Shown here: piece by piece, positions 7,383 through 16,559 of the stretch | How positions within the stretch are numbered: position 1 is the first letter of the stretch | Layout of the letters: the number at the start of each line of letters is the position of its first letter | From: Candidatus Eisenbergiella merdavium | GTDB lineage: Bacteria > Bacillota > Clostridia > Lachnospirales > Lachnospiraceae | DNA length: 62,120 nt | Direction: 5' to 3' | NCBI GenBank assembly: GCA_019119595.1 | Contig: DWWS01000062.1 | Location: 1-62,120, forward strand | Made by a program: the position numbers and the translations under genes | Notes under the pieces: generated by a model | Databases searched by the model: none | What the model saw: the letters and a program-made list of their open reading frames with translations, nothing else | What the model was told of the DNA's origin: nothing

Positions 7383-8150
7383 CTATTTTTCCTTTCTTCC
7401 AATAACCTCTTTTGCAAGTGACATATAGCTTTCCGCTCCTGTAGATTTAGGATCATACAGATTGATCGGTAATCCGTAGCTCGGCGCTTCCGCGAGCCTG
7501 ATATTTCTTGGAATCACAGTCTTGAATATTTTCAGATTCAGATTATTCTTCACATTTTCAACCACCTGCATGGAAAGGTTCGTCCTGGCATCATACATGG
7601 TAAAAAGGATTCCCTCTATCTTAAGGTTGGGATTCAGTCTCTCTCTAACGAGATTTACCGTATGAATCAACTGGCTGAGTCCTTCCAACGCATAATATTC
7701 GCATTGTATTGGTACCAGGACAGTATCTGCAGTGGTCATAGCGTTTACAGTCAGCATATTTAAAGAGGGTGGACAGTCTATAACAATGAAATCGTACTGA
7801 TCCTTTACCCAATCCACTTCATTTTTCAGGATAAATTCTTTCTTATCCACTCCTATCAATTCTATTTCGGCGGCAGCAAGATTCACGTTAGAGGGAAGAA
7901 TTGTTACGTTCGGAATCACGTCCTTGATCAGACAATCCTGAATGCTGCATTCTCCGAGAATCAATTCATAAATCGTATTTTCCAGATTGTTCTTATCTAC
8001 ATTGAAACCGCTGGTTGTATTTCCCTGCGGGTCCGTATCAATAACCAGAACTTTCTTTTTCTTTGCAGCAAGAGAAGCTGACAGATTTATGGCAGTTGTA
8101 GTTTTTCCCACACCGCCCTTCTGATTCGCAATTGCTATAATTCTTCCCAT
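7383..8150 (-). CDS. parA: Chromosome-partitioning ATPase ParA (Soj)
   Basis: A 255-residue Walker-type cytoskeletal ATPase. It shows the deviant Walker A KGGVGKTT near the N-terminus, the Walker A' region VIDTDPQGN, and Walker B-like FIVIDCPPSLN. It lacks the N-terminal helix-turn-helix of plasmid ParA proteins, as expected of chromosomal Soj. It works with ParB in origin segregation, and Soj proteins also regulate DnaA. It is the first gene of parA-parB-DUF4446-serS. The 180 bases upstream are very AT-rich, with a plausible TATAAT at 8209-8214 (minus) but no clear -35. Confidence 0.97.
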   Translation of the reverse strand: MGRIIAIANQKGGVGKTTTAINLSASLAAKKKKVLVIDTDPQGNTTSGFNVDKNNLENTIYELILGECSIQDCLIKDVIPNVTILPSNVNLAAAEIELIGVDKKEFILKNEVDWVKDQYDFIVIDCPPSLNMLTVNAMTTADTVLVPIQCEYYALEGLSQLIHTVNLVRERLNPNLKIEGILFTMYDARTNLSMQVVENVKNNLNLKIFKTVIPRNIRLAEAPSYGLPINLYDPKSTGAESYMSLAKEVIGRKEK

Positions 8151-8330
8151 TCTTTTTTTCCTTTCATTTGTACCTGAAAAATTACTTTTTCGTTTTGAGT
8201 ACCTAACGATTATAACACCTTTTTTTTATATATTCTATATGAAAATATTTTCTTTTTGTGGAATAACCCTTTTTAATCTTTTATGTAAATCTTTTTTCTC
8301 TATTTTTTGTGCTAAAAGTTGTTGCTTATA

Positions 8331-8346
8331 TGTTTCACGTGAAACA
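8331..8346. promoter_or_regulatory. parS site 1
   Basis: TGTTTCACGTGAAACA is a perfect 16-bp match to the bacterial parS consensus bound by ParB/Spo0J. It lies 180 bases upstream of parA in otherwise AT-rich DNA. Confidence 0.97.
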
Positions 8347-8464
8347 TAATTATTTTTTCACTTAACATATATCCTTTGTCATCTTTACTTGACAAATCTA
8401 ATGCCCTATTCTATATTTTTTCTAATATAGCTAAATTTACGAAATGCATGGAGACTATTATTAT

Positions 8465-8944
8465 ATGTTTGAGGCTTATACTATTAGAAGATTTCAAAAA
8501 AGTGATGCTGTACAGGTGTCAAATTTGATTATAAAAACATTAAGAACAACCAATATAAAAGACTATTCCGCTTCTTATATAGAGAAAACTGTGAATGCAT
8601 TTTCTCCTGAGGGTGTTATCCAACGAGCAAGCTGGACTCATTTTTATGTCGTCTGTCATAATGACTTTATCCTGGGCTGCGGCGCGATCGGTTCCTATTG
8701 GGGAAGCAAGGAAGAAAGCAGCCTTTTTACCATATTTGTTCTTCCTGAGTACCAGGGAAAAGGAATTGGGCGAAAGATTATTGAAACTTTGGAACATGAT
8801 GAATATTTTCTCAGAGCTAAAAGAATAGAAATTCCCGCATCGATAACTGCCTGCCAATTTTATAGAAAATTAGGGTATGATTATAAAAAAGGAATTGATT
8901 ATCCGGATGAAGAGCAGCTTTATCGTTTAGAAAAATTCAGGTGA
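8465..8944 (+). CDS. GNAT family N-acetyltransferase
   Basis: A 159-residue single-domain acetyltransferase. The acetyl-CoA pyrophosphate loop is LPEYQGKGIGRKIIE; the acceptor-side beta strand is SLFTIFVLP; the C-terminal helix and strand are ACQFYRKLGYDYK. The substrate cannot be told. It lies between the two parS sites, on the opposite strand to parA and dcd, so it looks like cargo of the insertion between parA and rsmG. GGAG lies 11 bases upstream of ATG 8465. An ATG seven codons earlier (8444) has no ribosome site. Confidence 0.88.
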   Translation: MFEAYTIRRFQKSDAVQVSNLIIKTLRTTNIKDYSASYIEKTVNAFSPEGVIQRASWTHFYVVCHNDFILGCGAIGSYWGSKEESSLFTIFVLPEYQGKGIGRKIIETLEHDEYFLRAKRIEIPASITACQFYRKLGYDYKKGIDYPDEEQLYRLEKFR

Positions 8945-8977
8945 TTGAACATTTTAAATATGCAATCCGTGTCAGGA

Positions 8978-8993
8978 TGTTTCACGTGAAACA
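8978..8993. promoter_or_regulatory. parS site 2
   Basis: A second perfect TGTTTCACGTGAAACA, extended by AGGA/TCCT on each side to a 24-bp palindrome (8974-8997). It lies between the convergent ends of the GNAT gene and dcd, where it could also act as a transcript hairpin. Confidence 0.97.
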
Positions 8994-9022
8994 TCCTAAA
9001 TTCATACCACTGTCACTACTTT

Positions 9023-9562
9023 CTATACCATATATTCTGTATCTAAAAACACTTTAGAACCTGTCGCGCCTCTCTGTCCCTGATACTTTCCCCTATAAGG
9101 ATTCAATGCATGCTCATCAAGCTTTGCAAATACCAACTGTCCAACCCTGCGTCCTGCATTCAATTCAATGGCACATCTATTCGCGTTAAATAATTCCAAA
9201 GTTATTTCACCCTTAAATCCGGGATCCACCCAACCGGCATTTTGAATAAACAATCCAAGCCTGCCTAATGAGCTGCGTCCTTCCACAAAGGCGGTAAGAT
9301 TATCCGGTAATTCAACAAATTCCATCGTTGTTGCCAGCACGAATTGTCCGGGAAGCAGTATATATTTATCAGCGGTAATCTGCCTGTACTCAATTTCTTC
9401 ATTCAGACGGATAATCCCGGAAGGTGAATCTTCTACGATACTATAAGTATTTCCAATACGAATATCAATACTTGCAGGCTGTATCTGATTCTCCTCAAGC
9501 GGAGTAACAACAAGCGTACCTTCATCAAGCATTTTTATTAATGTTTTATCTGATAATATCAT
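9023..9562 (-). CDS. dcd: dCTP deaminase (dUTPase-fold)
   Basis: A 179-residue enzyme converting dCTP to dUTP, feeding dTMP synthesis. Family signatures are the N-terminal DKTLIKMLDEG, the conserved IQPASIDIRIG, the active-site block EGRSSLGRLGLFIQNAGWVD with downstream GFKGEITLELFN, and the C-terminal YQGQRGATGS. Length is typical of homotrimeric deaminases. Whether it also cleaves dUTP, as bifunctional archaeal and some bacterial homologues do, cannot be decided by eye. It is transcribed with the HAD gene 32 bases upstream. Confidence 0.93.
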   Translation of the reverse strand: MILSDKTLIKMLDEGTLVVTPLEENQIQPASIDIRIGNTYSIVEDSPSGIIRLNEEIEYRQITADKYILLPGQFVLATTMEFVELPDNLTAFVEGRSSLGRLGLFIQNAGWVDPGFKGEITLELFNANRCAIELNAGRRVGQLVFAKLDEHALNPYRGKYQGQRGATGSKVFLDTEYMV

Positions 9563-9594
9563 TTGGATTTTCTCCCTACTATTTATATCCGTAT

Positions 9595-10308
9595 CTACTC
9601 ACATAAGATTACACAATTCAATAATTCTTCCAAATTATAAATCTCCATATCTGGAAGGATATCTGAAGCTTTTATATGCTTTCTGTTTATCCAACAGGTT
9701 TTCATTCCAGCCTTTTGAGGGCCTTTTACATCATCATCTATTGAGTCACCAACAAATAAAATGTCACACGGCTGTATTTTCAAATTGTCAGAGATTGTAT
9801 CATAGAATAATGCATTCGGCTTATAGCACTTCAACAGCTCAGAAGTGAAAACCATATCAGCAGACAAATGATTATTCCGCATATCACATATCAGCGGAAA
9901 AGTATCTGTATTTGATCCAACACAGACGATATACTTTTCTGCCAACTTTTGTAATACCGTTCTGCTTTCTGGAAAAGCCCTTCTTTTTCCCAGCGTATCC
10001 AACATAAAATGAATATCCGACTCAGGATTTCTTCTAACTCCATATTTCTCATACAAACGTGCAAGATCCAATATAAAAATTTTTTCTTCGGTTAAAAATC
10101 TATCTGATATCTGATATTCTAAAGATACAGCAGCCTGACATGCCATATTCATATGCTTTCGATGATACTGCTTCCACTCTGCGTAAAAATCCTGAGGTGA
10201 GATATCGTTTATACATGCTGTCGCCAGTATCTTTTGCGCCGCATTAACAGAACCTGTCCCCGTAGAAATTATTGTACCATACGCATCAAATACGATTGCT
10301 TTTATCAA
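9595..10308 (-). CDS. HAD-superfamily hydrolase
   Basis: A 237-residue phosphatase-like protein. Motif I is VFDAYGTI with the nucleophile and acid aspartates replaced by a D-x-Y pattern, as in haloacid-dehalogenase-type members. An alpha-helical cap follows. Motif II is CVGSNTD, and motif IV is LFVGDSIDDDVKGPQKAGM. The start is TTG with AAAAGGAG ten bases upstream. The substrate is unknown; position between dcd and NUDIX/MazG genes hints at nucleotide housecleaning, which is inference. Confidence 0.85.
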   Translation of the reverse strand: MIKAIVFDAYGTIISTGTGSVNAAQKILATACINDISPQDFYAEWKQYHRKHMNMACQAAVSLEYQISDRFLTEEKIFILDLARLYEKYGVRRNPESDIHFMLDTLGKRRAFPESRTVLQKLAEKYIVCVGSNTDTFPLICDMRNNHLSADMVFTSELLKCYKPNALFYDTISDNLKIQPCDILFVGDSIDDDVKGPQKAGMKTCWINRKHIKASDILPDMEIYNLEELLNCVILCE

Positions 10309-10369
10309 TAAATCATATCTCCTTTTATCTCAGCCAGATTAACAATTTTTAAACCAGATAATTTATCAA

Positions 10370-10822
10370 TCATTTTAAATCATAGCTCCACTCTCCATCT
10401 TTATGGTAATAAAAAAACTCACTCAAATTATCATTCAAAAATATCTCCAAAATTTTATCCATATCATGGGCCAATTCCATACTTTGCAATTTTTCCAGAT
10501 CAATCCAATAAACTTCCCCTTCATCAGAGGATTTAAGACTACCTTCAAATTTATCTGTCTTATAAAACAGAACCATATATCGGGAGCCGTCTTCATTTAC
10601 GAAATCCTTGATACCGCACAACCGGGGAGAATAAATTGTCAGCCCAGTCTCTTCAAAAACCTCACGCACAACAGCATCCGTAAAAGACTCATTCATTTCA
10701 ACATGACCACCCGGAAAAGTCATGCCACTCCATCAGCGATCTACTTTATCCTGTACCAGAACCCTGTTATCCTGATATACCATACACATATTCGTAATTG
10801 TTACCTGCTGCTTTCTATCCAT
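10370..10822 (-). pseudogene. NUDIX hydrolase interrupted by one in-frame UGA
   Basis: The frame opens at ATG 10822 with GAGG eight bases upstream and gives a normal NUDIX N-terminus (QVTITNMCMVYQDNRVLVQD). It hits TGA at 10733-10735 (codon 30), and continues without any frame change into WSGMTFPGGHVE and the complete NUDIX box (GHVEMNESFTDAVVREVFEE). The upstream and downstream parts clearly form one protein of about 150 residues. A restart at ATG 10723 would give 117 residues lacking the first strand of the fold. It is either a recent nonsense allele, a sequencing error or a recoded codon. Confidence 0.8.
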
Positions 10823-10917
10823 GTGGAAAACCTCACATTCTTACTATAGATTTCTAAATCCTGACATCCTGACAATATCAATCAATCATTTTATTCAATC
10901 ATTCAACAAACTAAAAT

Positions 10918-11244
10918 CTACCAGCGCCCCATATTCCTTCTGTGCTTTTCCAGATATATCTTTTCCAGCTCCTCCGGCTTAATATCATAGCAAAGCAGGA
11001 CATCATTAAAATACATCATAACATCACACATTTCCTCTATAAAATGTGCACGTACCTCATCGTTATGCATAATTTCTTCATTGCCTTTCTTTTTCATGAT
11101 ATCGCCGACTTCTCCCATCTCTCCATACATCCACAATAATTGCTGACGTGCTTTTTCCGGCGACAGTTCTGCCCATCTGCCTTTGTACTTTTCCTGTAAT
11201 TCTCTCTGCATTTCCTGCATGGTTTCAAAGGTCATTTTTTCCAT
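10918..11244 (-). CDS. MazG-like nucleotide pyrophosphohydrolase
   Basis: A 108-residue all-alpha protein. The metal-binding pattern EMGEVGD (ExxE-type) followed by FIEEMCDVMMYF (ExxD) is the MazG/dCTPase signature, so it probably hydrolyses a non-canonical or excess NTP to NMP and pyrophosphate. AGAGG lies seven bases before the ATG. It sits in a minus-strand run with dcd, a HAD and a NUDIX gene, a set consistent with nucleotide-pool sanitation. The exact substrate is not deducible. Confidence 0.85.
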   Translation of the reverse strand: MEKMTFETMQEMQRELQEKYKGRWAELSPEKARQQLLWMYGEMGEVGDIMKKKGNEEIMHNDEVRAHFIEEMCDVMMYFNDVLLCYDIKPEELEKIYLEKHRRNMGRW

Positions 11245-11289
11245 ACCAATACCTCTCTGAAAAAACTCTTCTCTTTTCTTAGCTTATAT

Positions 11290-11940
11290 TCAAATCTTGT
11301 TCATAATCCGCAGACAGGCTTCTGTATGCATGATCCAATGTCTCGAAAACGGCATTTGAATCAGTCCGCGGATATCTTTATTGCACCAATAATCGATCAG
11401 CCATAGTGCTTTTTCATCGTCGCTTACTACATGAAGCGATTTTAAATATTCCTTTCGTTCTTCCGGTATTTTTCTTTTTAAATCTTCATAAGATAGCCGT
11501 TCCAGCGTTTTTTCAGTGCTTTCACGTACTTCAAAAATATATGAATATAATTCATCCAGATTAAGCTGTTTTGAAAATTCTGCAATCTGTTGTTTCACCA
11601 GTTCATTTCCCGTTGTAATAATGGGTGAATTGATACGCTTCTGATAATTGCCGGCAAAGAAAACCTGTTCCTCTTCCTTTATCACGGTATGCGCAACGAT
11701 ATCTTCAATGCGAAAAATGTGCCAGATAGAATATGCGATCGTCTTACTATGATAACCGTCGGCGTTTATGAAAGGAATCGCGTTAAAAGCATCTCTGCAT
11801 AATTCCTCTTTAAAAGATACCAAAGTCTGCATGAGCTGACTTCGTAAAACAAATAAAGTATCTATGCCCGTTTTATAAGTATCTTTCTTCTTTATCTGCG
11901 CCTGCATTGTTTTATTCAGTTCAGACCATTCTCTGTTCAT
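11290..11940 (-). CDS. DinB/YfiT-like four-helix-bundle protein
   Basis: A 216-residue protein with the DinB-superfamily pattern: metal-ligand histidines at SIWHIFRIEDIVAHT and at the C-terminal SRHWIMHTEACLRI. Members include bacillithiol S-transferases and many uncharacterised metal-binding proteins. The ORF can open at a TTG (11958), but GGGAG stands six bases before ATG 11940, which gives MNREWSELNK. It is first in the leftward accessory run. Reaction unknown. Confidence 0.75.
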   Translation of the reverse strand: MNREWSELNKTMQAQIKKKDTYKTGIDTLFVLRSQLMQTLVSFKEELCRDAFNAIPFINADGYHSKTIAYSIWHIFRIEDIVAHTVIKEEEQVFFAGNYQKRINSPIITTGNELVKQQIAEFSKQLNLDELYSYIFEVRESTEKTLERLSYEDLKRKIPEERKEYLKSLHVVSDDEKALWLIDYWCNKDIRGLIQMPFSRHWIMHTEACLRIMNKI

Positions 11941-12088
11941 TTTCATCTCCCAACACAATTTTTCCGATATGATTTTATTATATCACTCCCCAAACCACCA
12001 CACAATTACTTGTATCTTCCTCTCCCATGGCTTATAATAAAAACAGGTAAAAACAGGTTTCCGAAACGCTTTGCCATGGAGGAACAGA

Positions 12089-13033
12089 ATGACTAAAAAA
12101 ACAGGAACGATCATCGCGTTGACAGGTCTTGCGGCCTTAACCATGCACATCATCAATAAGGTGGAATTTTCTCTAAGCACTGTAAACAACGCCCTTTCCA
12201 GTCCGAATAATAAGTATTATGAATGGCGCTTTGGAAAGATCAGATATACGCAGATGGGAAGCGGAAGCCCTGTTCTGCTGCTTCACGATCTCACGGCCGG
12301 CAGCAGCAGCCATGAATTCAGCAAAATAGCGGACGAGCTGGCAAAAAAACACGAGGTTTATACCATGGATCTGCTCGGCTACGGTCTTTCCGATAAACCG
12401 AACATCACCTATACGAGCTATCTGTATGTGCAGTCCATCATTGACTTTATCAAAAATGTGATCGGGGAAAAAACAGATATTCTTGCGACGGGAGACTCCG
12501 CCTCCATTGCGGTCATGTGTGCCCACAATGATGGGGAAGCCGTGGACAGGATCGTACTGATCAATCCGCAGAGCTTAAGCCGGCTGAACCGGATTCCCAG
12601 CAAACGGACGAAGCTTCTCAAGCTTCTCATCGATACTCCTGTACTGGGAACCTTCGTATATAACATGATCACGACAAAGGGAGCATTCCGTAAACAGTTT
12701 GGAGAAAAGTATTTTTATAATCCGGGAATGATCAGCGAAGGGATTCTGGAGGCCTGGAGAGAGGCCTCCCATCATCCGGATCACAATGCAAAATACAGCT
12801 ACGCGAGCTATATGGGAAGATACATGAATACCAACATCCTGCATGCGCTGAAGCAGGTTGACCACAGCATCTATATTATCTATGGAACGGAGAAAATAGA
12901 CAATCAGACCACTGTGGACAGCTATCTTTCCTACAATCCTTCCATAGAAGCCTTCCCGATCTCCTATACCAGGCAATATCCTCATCTGGAAAGATCAAAG
13001 GCTGTGCTGGATCAGCTTGCAATCCTTTTATGA
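12089..13033 (+). CDS. Membrane-anchored alpha/beta hydrolase with a variant nucleophile elbow
   Basis: A 314-residue protein: an N-terminal hydrophobic segment (TIIALTGLAALTMHII, signal anchor or signal peptide), then an alpha/beta-hydrolase fold with the oxyanion-loop region LLLHDLTAGSSSHEF and MDLLGYGLSDKP. The nucleophile elbow reads ATGDSASIA, with Ser in place of the last Gly of GxSxG. A probable C-terminal catalytic His is in YPHLERSK. GGAGG lies seven bases before ATG 12089. It is convergent with rsmG. Substrate unknown; surface exposed if the anchor is real. Confidence 0.82.
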   Translation: MTKKTGTIIALTGLAALTMHIINKVEFSLSTVNNALSSPNNKYYEWRFGKIRYTQMGSGSPVLLLHDLTAGSSSHEFSKIADELAKKHEVYTMDLLGYGLSDKPNITYTSYLYVQSIIDFIKNVIGEKTDILATGDSASIAVMCAHNDGEAVDRIVLINPQSLSRLNRIPSKRTKLLKLLIDTPVLGTFVYNMITTKGAFRKQFGEKYFYNPGMISEGILEAWREASHHPDHNAKYSYASYMGRYMNTNILHALKQVDHSIYIIYGTEKIDNQTTVDSYLSYNPSIEAFPISYTRQYPHLERSKAVLDQLAILL

Positions 13034-13050
13034 TCCATCTTAAGTGATAG

Positions 13051-13791
13051 TCAAGAATGAAGCGGCTCCTTCGCCGGAAGTCCCGCCTTGCGCGGATACT
13101 TTGCGGGCGTTGGGGCCTTTTTTCTGATCATATAAAAGGTCCTCCCCATATCCGTATCCGGAAGGAAAAAGGAAACCACCTCCGGCTTATCTCCTCCCAG
13201 GATGCGTACAGCCGTCTGAGCGGCCAGAGCCTCCTCCTCCGCTCCGGCGCTTTTGTAGGAAACGAAGCATCCTCCTTTTTTTACAAAGGGAATGCAGTAT
13301 TCCGAAAGGGTGGAAAGATTGGCAACCGCTCTGGAAACGCACAGATCAAAGCTCTCTCTCATCTTACCGGGTTTGGCGTAATCCTCCGCCCTTCCATGAA
13401 CCGCCCGAATTCCGTCCAGCTTAAGCTTTTCGATCACCTCATTGAGAAAGGAAACCCGTTTATTCAGGGAATCCAGAAGGGTGATCTCCAGCTCAGGAAA
13501 GGCGAGCTTCAGGGGGATTCCCGGAAAGCCTGCGCCCGTTCCCACATCAATCAGAGTGAGCTTTTTCTGACCAATCTCAGGAACCACCTTAACCAGAGAC
13601 AGACTGTCCACAAAATGCTTTTTGATCACCTCGTGAAATTCTGTGATTGCGGTAAGGTTCATGACCTCGTTCCACTCAATGAGCAGCTCATAAAAAGCAA
13701 GAAACCTTTGCTCCTGCTCTTTGGAAAGATGAATCTGAAGCTCATCCAGATCCTTTCTGAAGGAAGTAAGATCATAATTCGCAGCTTCCAT
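13051..13791 (-). CDS. rsmG: 16S rRNA (guanine527-N7)-methyltransferase
   Basis: A 246-residue SAM-dependent methyltransferase modifying the 530-loop region of 16S rRNA; loss of function gives low-level streptomycin resistance in other bacteria. Visible are the N-terminal LLIEWNEVMNLTAI helix, motif I DVGTGAGFPGIPL, the acidic LLDSLNKRV loop and SRAVANLSTLSEY. An earlier in-frame TTG overlaps the mnmG stop; ATG 13791 with GGAGG upstream is preferred. It is last in the leftward origin operon. The Lys/Pro-rich C-terminal tail is somewhat longer than usual. Confidence 0.96.
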   Translation of the reverse strand: MEAANYDLTSFRKDLDELQIHLSKEQEQRFLAFYELLIEWNEVMNLTAITEFHEVIKKHFVDSLSLVKVVPEIGQKKLTLIDVGTGAGFPGIPLKLAFPELEITLLDSLNKRVSFLNEVIEKLKLDGIRAVHGRAEDYAKPGKMRESFDLCVSRAVANLSTLSEYCIPFVKKGGCFVSYKSAGAEEEALAAQTAVRILGGDKPEVVSFFLPDTDMGRTFYMIRKKAPTPAKYPRKAGLPAKEPLHS

Positions 13792-13833
13792 AAATAAAGG
13801 GTCCTCCTGTATCAATCGTACCAATCGAATCAA

Positions 13834-15741
13834 TTATTTTACTGTCGGAACATAATGTTCCAGAAAAACAAGAAGAACTGAAATATCCGCCGGAGAAACG
13901 CCGGAAATCCGTGAAGCCTGTCCCACAGAAACCGGACGGAATTCCTTCAGCTTCTGTCTGGCCTCTAGCCGGAGGCTGGGCACCTCGTCATAATCCAGCC
14001 ATTGGGGGATCTTCTTTTCTTCCATCCTTTTAAACTGCTCCACCTGTTTTCGCTGTCTGCCGATGTAGCCCTCATATTTCAGCTCGATCTCCACCTGCTC
14101 GATCACGTCTGCCGGAAGCTTCTGCCTGGCAGGATCGATTTCAGCAAGCAGCTCATAGCTCAGCTCCGGCCTGCAGATCAGCTCGGCAAGGCTGGCGGCT
14201 GTCTTTAAGGGAGAGCTTTCATGCCTCGTCAAAAACTCTTGAATGGGAGCGGAAGCGCCGACCATCGTTTCCTTCAGGCGCATCACCTCTTTTTTGATCT
14301 GCTCCTTCTTGCAGCAGACGGCCCTGTATTCCTCCTCTGATACCAGACCGGCCTGATATCCGATCTCACGCAGCCTCAGATCCGCATTGTCCTGTCTCAG
14401 GAGCAGACGATACTCCGCCCTGGAGGTCATCATCCGGTAAGGCTCTCTGTTATCCTTTGTGATCAGATCGTCGATGAGAACGCCGATATATGCCTGGGAA
14501 CGGTCAAGAATGACCGGTTCTCTTCCCATGAGCCGGAGGGAAGCGTTGATGCCCGCGATCAGCCCCTGGGCCGCCGCCTCCTCATAGCCGCTGCTTCCAT
14601 TGAACTGCCCGGCGCTGAACAGTCCCCTTATCTGTCTGAATTCCAGGGAAGGATAAAGCTGTCTGGCATCGATGCAGTCGTACTCAATGGCATAGGCGTT
14701 TCTTACGATCTTACAGTGTTCCAATCCAGGAACACTTCTGTACATAGCAAGCTGAACATCCTCCGGGAGAGAGGAGGACATGCCCCCCACATACATTTCA
14801 TTGGTGGAAAGTCCCTCCGGCTCCAGGAAAACCTGATGCCTCGGCTTGTCCGAAAACTTTACCACCTTATCCTCAATGGAAGGACAGTATCTGGGGCCGG
14901 TTCCCTCGATAATTCCCGCATAGATGGGGGATCGATCCAGATTTGCGCGGATGATCTCATGCGTTTTTTCATTCGTATAGGTCAGCCAGCAGGAAACCTG
15001 CGGCTTCTGGACGCTTTCGGGATCCGTGGAAAAAGAAAAGGGAACTACCCTCTCATCGCCCGGCTGTTCCTCCATTTTGGAAAAATCTATGGTTCTTCCG
15101 TCCATTCTCGCTGGTGTTCCTGTTTTGAAACGCTTCATCTGAATTCCCAGTTTTTTCAGGCAGTCGGTCAGATGAACCGCGCTCTGCAGGCCATTTGGAC
15201 CGGTATGCGTGATTGCTTCCCCGCACAGGCATCTGGCATTCAGATAGGTTCCGGTACAGAGGATCACCGCCCTGCATTCATAGATCATGTCCGTAAAGAT
15301 ACGAACCCCGGTGATTCTCTTTTTTCCCGCTTCTCCCTCTATCTCCTCCGTAAGCAGCTCGCACACCTCCGCCTGCTTGATGGTAAGATGCTCCTGGTTT
15401 TCCAGAATTCTGCGCATCTGTGCGGTATACTGGGCCTTATCGGCCTGGGCACGCAGGGAATGAACCGCAGGCCCCTTGGAAACGTTCAGCATCTTTGACT
15501 GGATAAAGGTTTTGTCTATATTTTTTCCCATCTCCCCGCCGAGAGCGTCCAGCTCTCTGACCAGATGGCCCTTTGAAGAGCCGCCTATATTGGGATTGCA
15601 GGGCATCAGCGCGATGCTGTCAGCGCTCACTGTGAAAATAACTGTCTCAAGTCCCATTCTTGCACAGGCGAGTGCCGCCTCACAGCCCGCATGCCCCGCG
15701 CCGACCACACACACATCCACCCGTTCCATGACCTGCGCCAT
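13834..15741 (-). CDS. mnmG: tRNA uridine-5-carboxymethylaminomethyl modification enzyme
   Basis: A 635-residue FAD-binding partner of MnmE that installs the cmnm5 group at U34 of certain tRNAs. The dinucleotide-binding motif [17 protein letters not shown] is near the N-terminus. The [17 protein letters not shown] block, [12 protein letters not shown] and the C-terminal helical domain with [13 protein letters not shown] are all present. Two earlier or later starts exist (GTG 15753, ATG 15729); the ATG at 15741 is chosen because GAGGA lies upstream at workable distance, though not firmly. Unusually, two genes separate it from mnmE. Confidence 0.96.
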   Translation of the reverse strand: MAQVMERVDVCVVGAGHAGCEAALACARMGLETVIFTVSADSIALMPCNPNIGGSSKGHLVRELDALGGEMGKNIDKTFIQSKMLNVSKGPAVHSLRAQADKAQYTAQMRRILENQEHLTIKQAEVCELLTEEIEGEAGKKRITGVRIFTDMIYECRAVILCTGTYLNARCLCGEAITHTGPNGLQSAVHLTDCLKKLGIQMKRFKTGTPARMDGRTIDFSKMEEQPGDERVVPFSFSTDPESVQKPQVSCWLTYTNEKTHEIIRANLDRSPIYAGIIEGTGPRYCPSIEDKVVKFSDKPRHQVFLEPEGLSTNEMYVGGMSSSLPEDVQLAMYRSVPGLEHCKIVRNAYAIEYDCIDARQLYPSLEFRQIRGLFSAGQFNGSSGYEEAAAQGLIAGINASLRLMGREPVILDRSQAYIGVLIDDLITKDNREPYRMMTSRAEYRLLLRQDNADLRLREIGYQAGLVSEEEYRAVCCKKEQIKKEVMRLKETMVGASAPIQEFLTRHESSPLKTAASLAELICRPELSYELLAEIDPARQKLPADVIEQVEIELKYEGYIGRQRKQVEQFKRMEEKKIPQWLDYDEVPSLRLEARQKLKEFRPVSVGQASRISGVSPADISVLLVFLEHYVPTVK

Positions 15742-15758
15742 GCTTCTGCTCACTCCTC

Positions 15759-16403
15759 TTATTTTTTCTTCTTTTTCTTTTTATCCTTTTTTTTTCCCGA
15801 CTTTACAGAGGGCCTTTTTTCCGGCTCTTCCTGTCCGTTTTCTGCAGGCTCCGTATATGTTCCTGTAGACCTTTCCATGAAATTTTCCGTAGATGCATCC
15901 ACGGACGTTGCCATGGATCTTTCTATGGAAGCATCGGACGACGGAACAGGACGATAGGAAGCATATTCCTCCTGCCCTTCAGGGCTCTCCAGATACAATC
16001 GCGAGCTTCTGTCCGGCATAATGATAACGCCTTCCGCTCTGCTGATCTGTTCCTCTTCACCAGCAGAAGGAGGAACGGAATATCCCGGACGCCTTTCGCC
16101 CCCGCTCTCCGGCCGGAAAGCTTCTGCCGCCTGTCTTTCTCCCTGAGAAGCCTGAAAAGAAGCCCGGCCATTATTCTGCCTTTCCTGTGCCTTCCCCCAG
16201 GCCTGATCCCACAGGGCTTTCATGGGTTCCCAGACCAGCTCCAGCACCCGAAGAAGAGCCAGCAGCAATATCACCCAGCAGAGGATATGATATAGCTGAA
16301 GCTCCCCTGCACTGTAATTTTCAGACGCTCCAAAATAAAGCCCAAGCCCTACGATTCCCACAGCCAGCAGAAAAAATAACCCCGCATTTGATTCTTTTTT
16401 CAT
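15759..16403 (-). CDS. Two-helix membrane protein with long charged, lysine-tailed cytoplasmic region
   Basis: 214 residues. Two transmembrane helices (about 8-27 and 37-56) flank a short loop. The remainder is low-complexity: Gln/Arg/Gly/Glu-rich, then a degenerate tandem repeat built on VDAS..E..MERS (about residues 153-185), and finally a nearly pure Lys tail ([11 protein letters not shown]). I do not recognise a family. GGGG lies seven bases before ATG 16403. It sits between rarA and mnmG, co-directional with the origin operon. The Lys tail could bind RNA, ribosomes or acidic lipid; YidC in this operon also ends in a basic tail. Confidence 0.7.
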   Translation of the reverse strand: MKKESNAGLFFLLAVGIVGLGLYFGASENYSAGELQLYHILCWVILLLALLRVLELVWEPMKALWDQAWGKAQERQNNGRASFQASQGERQAAEAFRPESGGERRPGYSVPPSAGEEEQISRAEGVIIMPDRSSRLYLESPEGQEEYASYRPVPSSDASIERSMATSVDASTENFMERSTGTYTEPAENGQEEPEKRPSVKSGKKKDKKKKKKK

Positions 16404-16559
16404 CCTGAGTCCCCCATTCGTCCGCACAGATTTTATCCGCATATCTGAGTATCCGGACATCTGCACAGCAGTCATGCCATCCTACGCGCTTTTTATCATC
16501 TTAGCACAAATAAAGAAATAAGAAAAGTTCCGGGCGGGATAAAGCGCTGTTCTAAAGAA

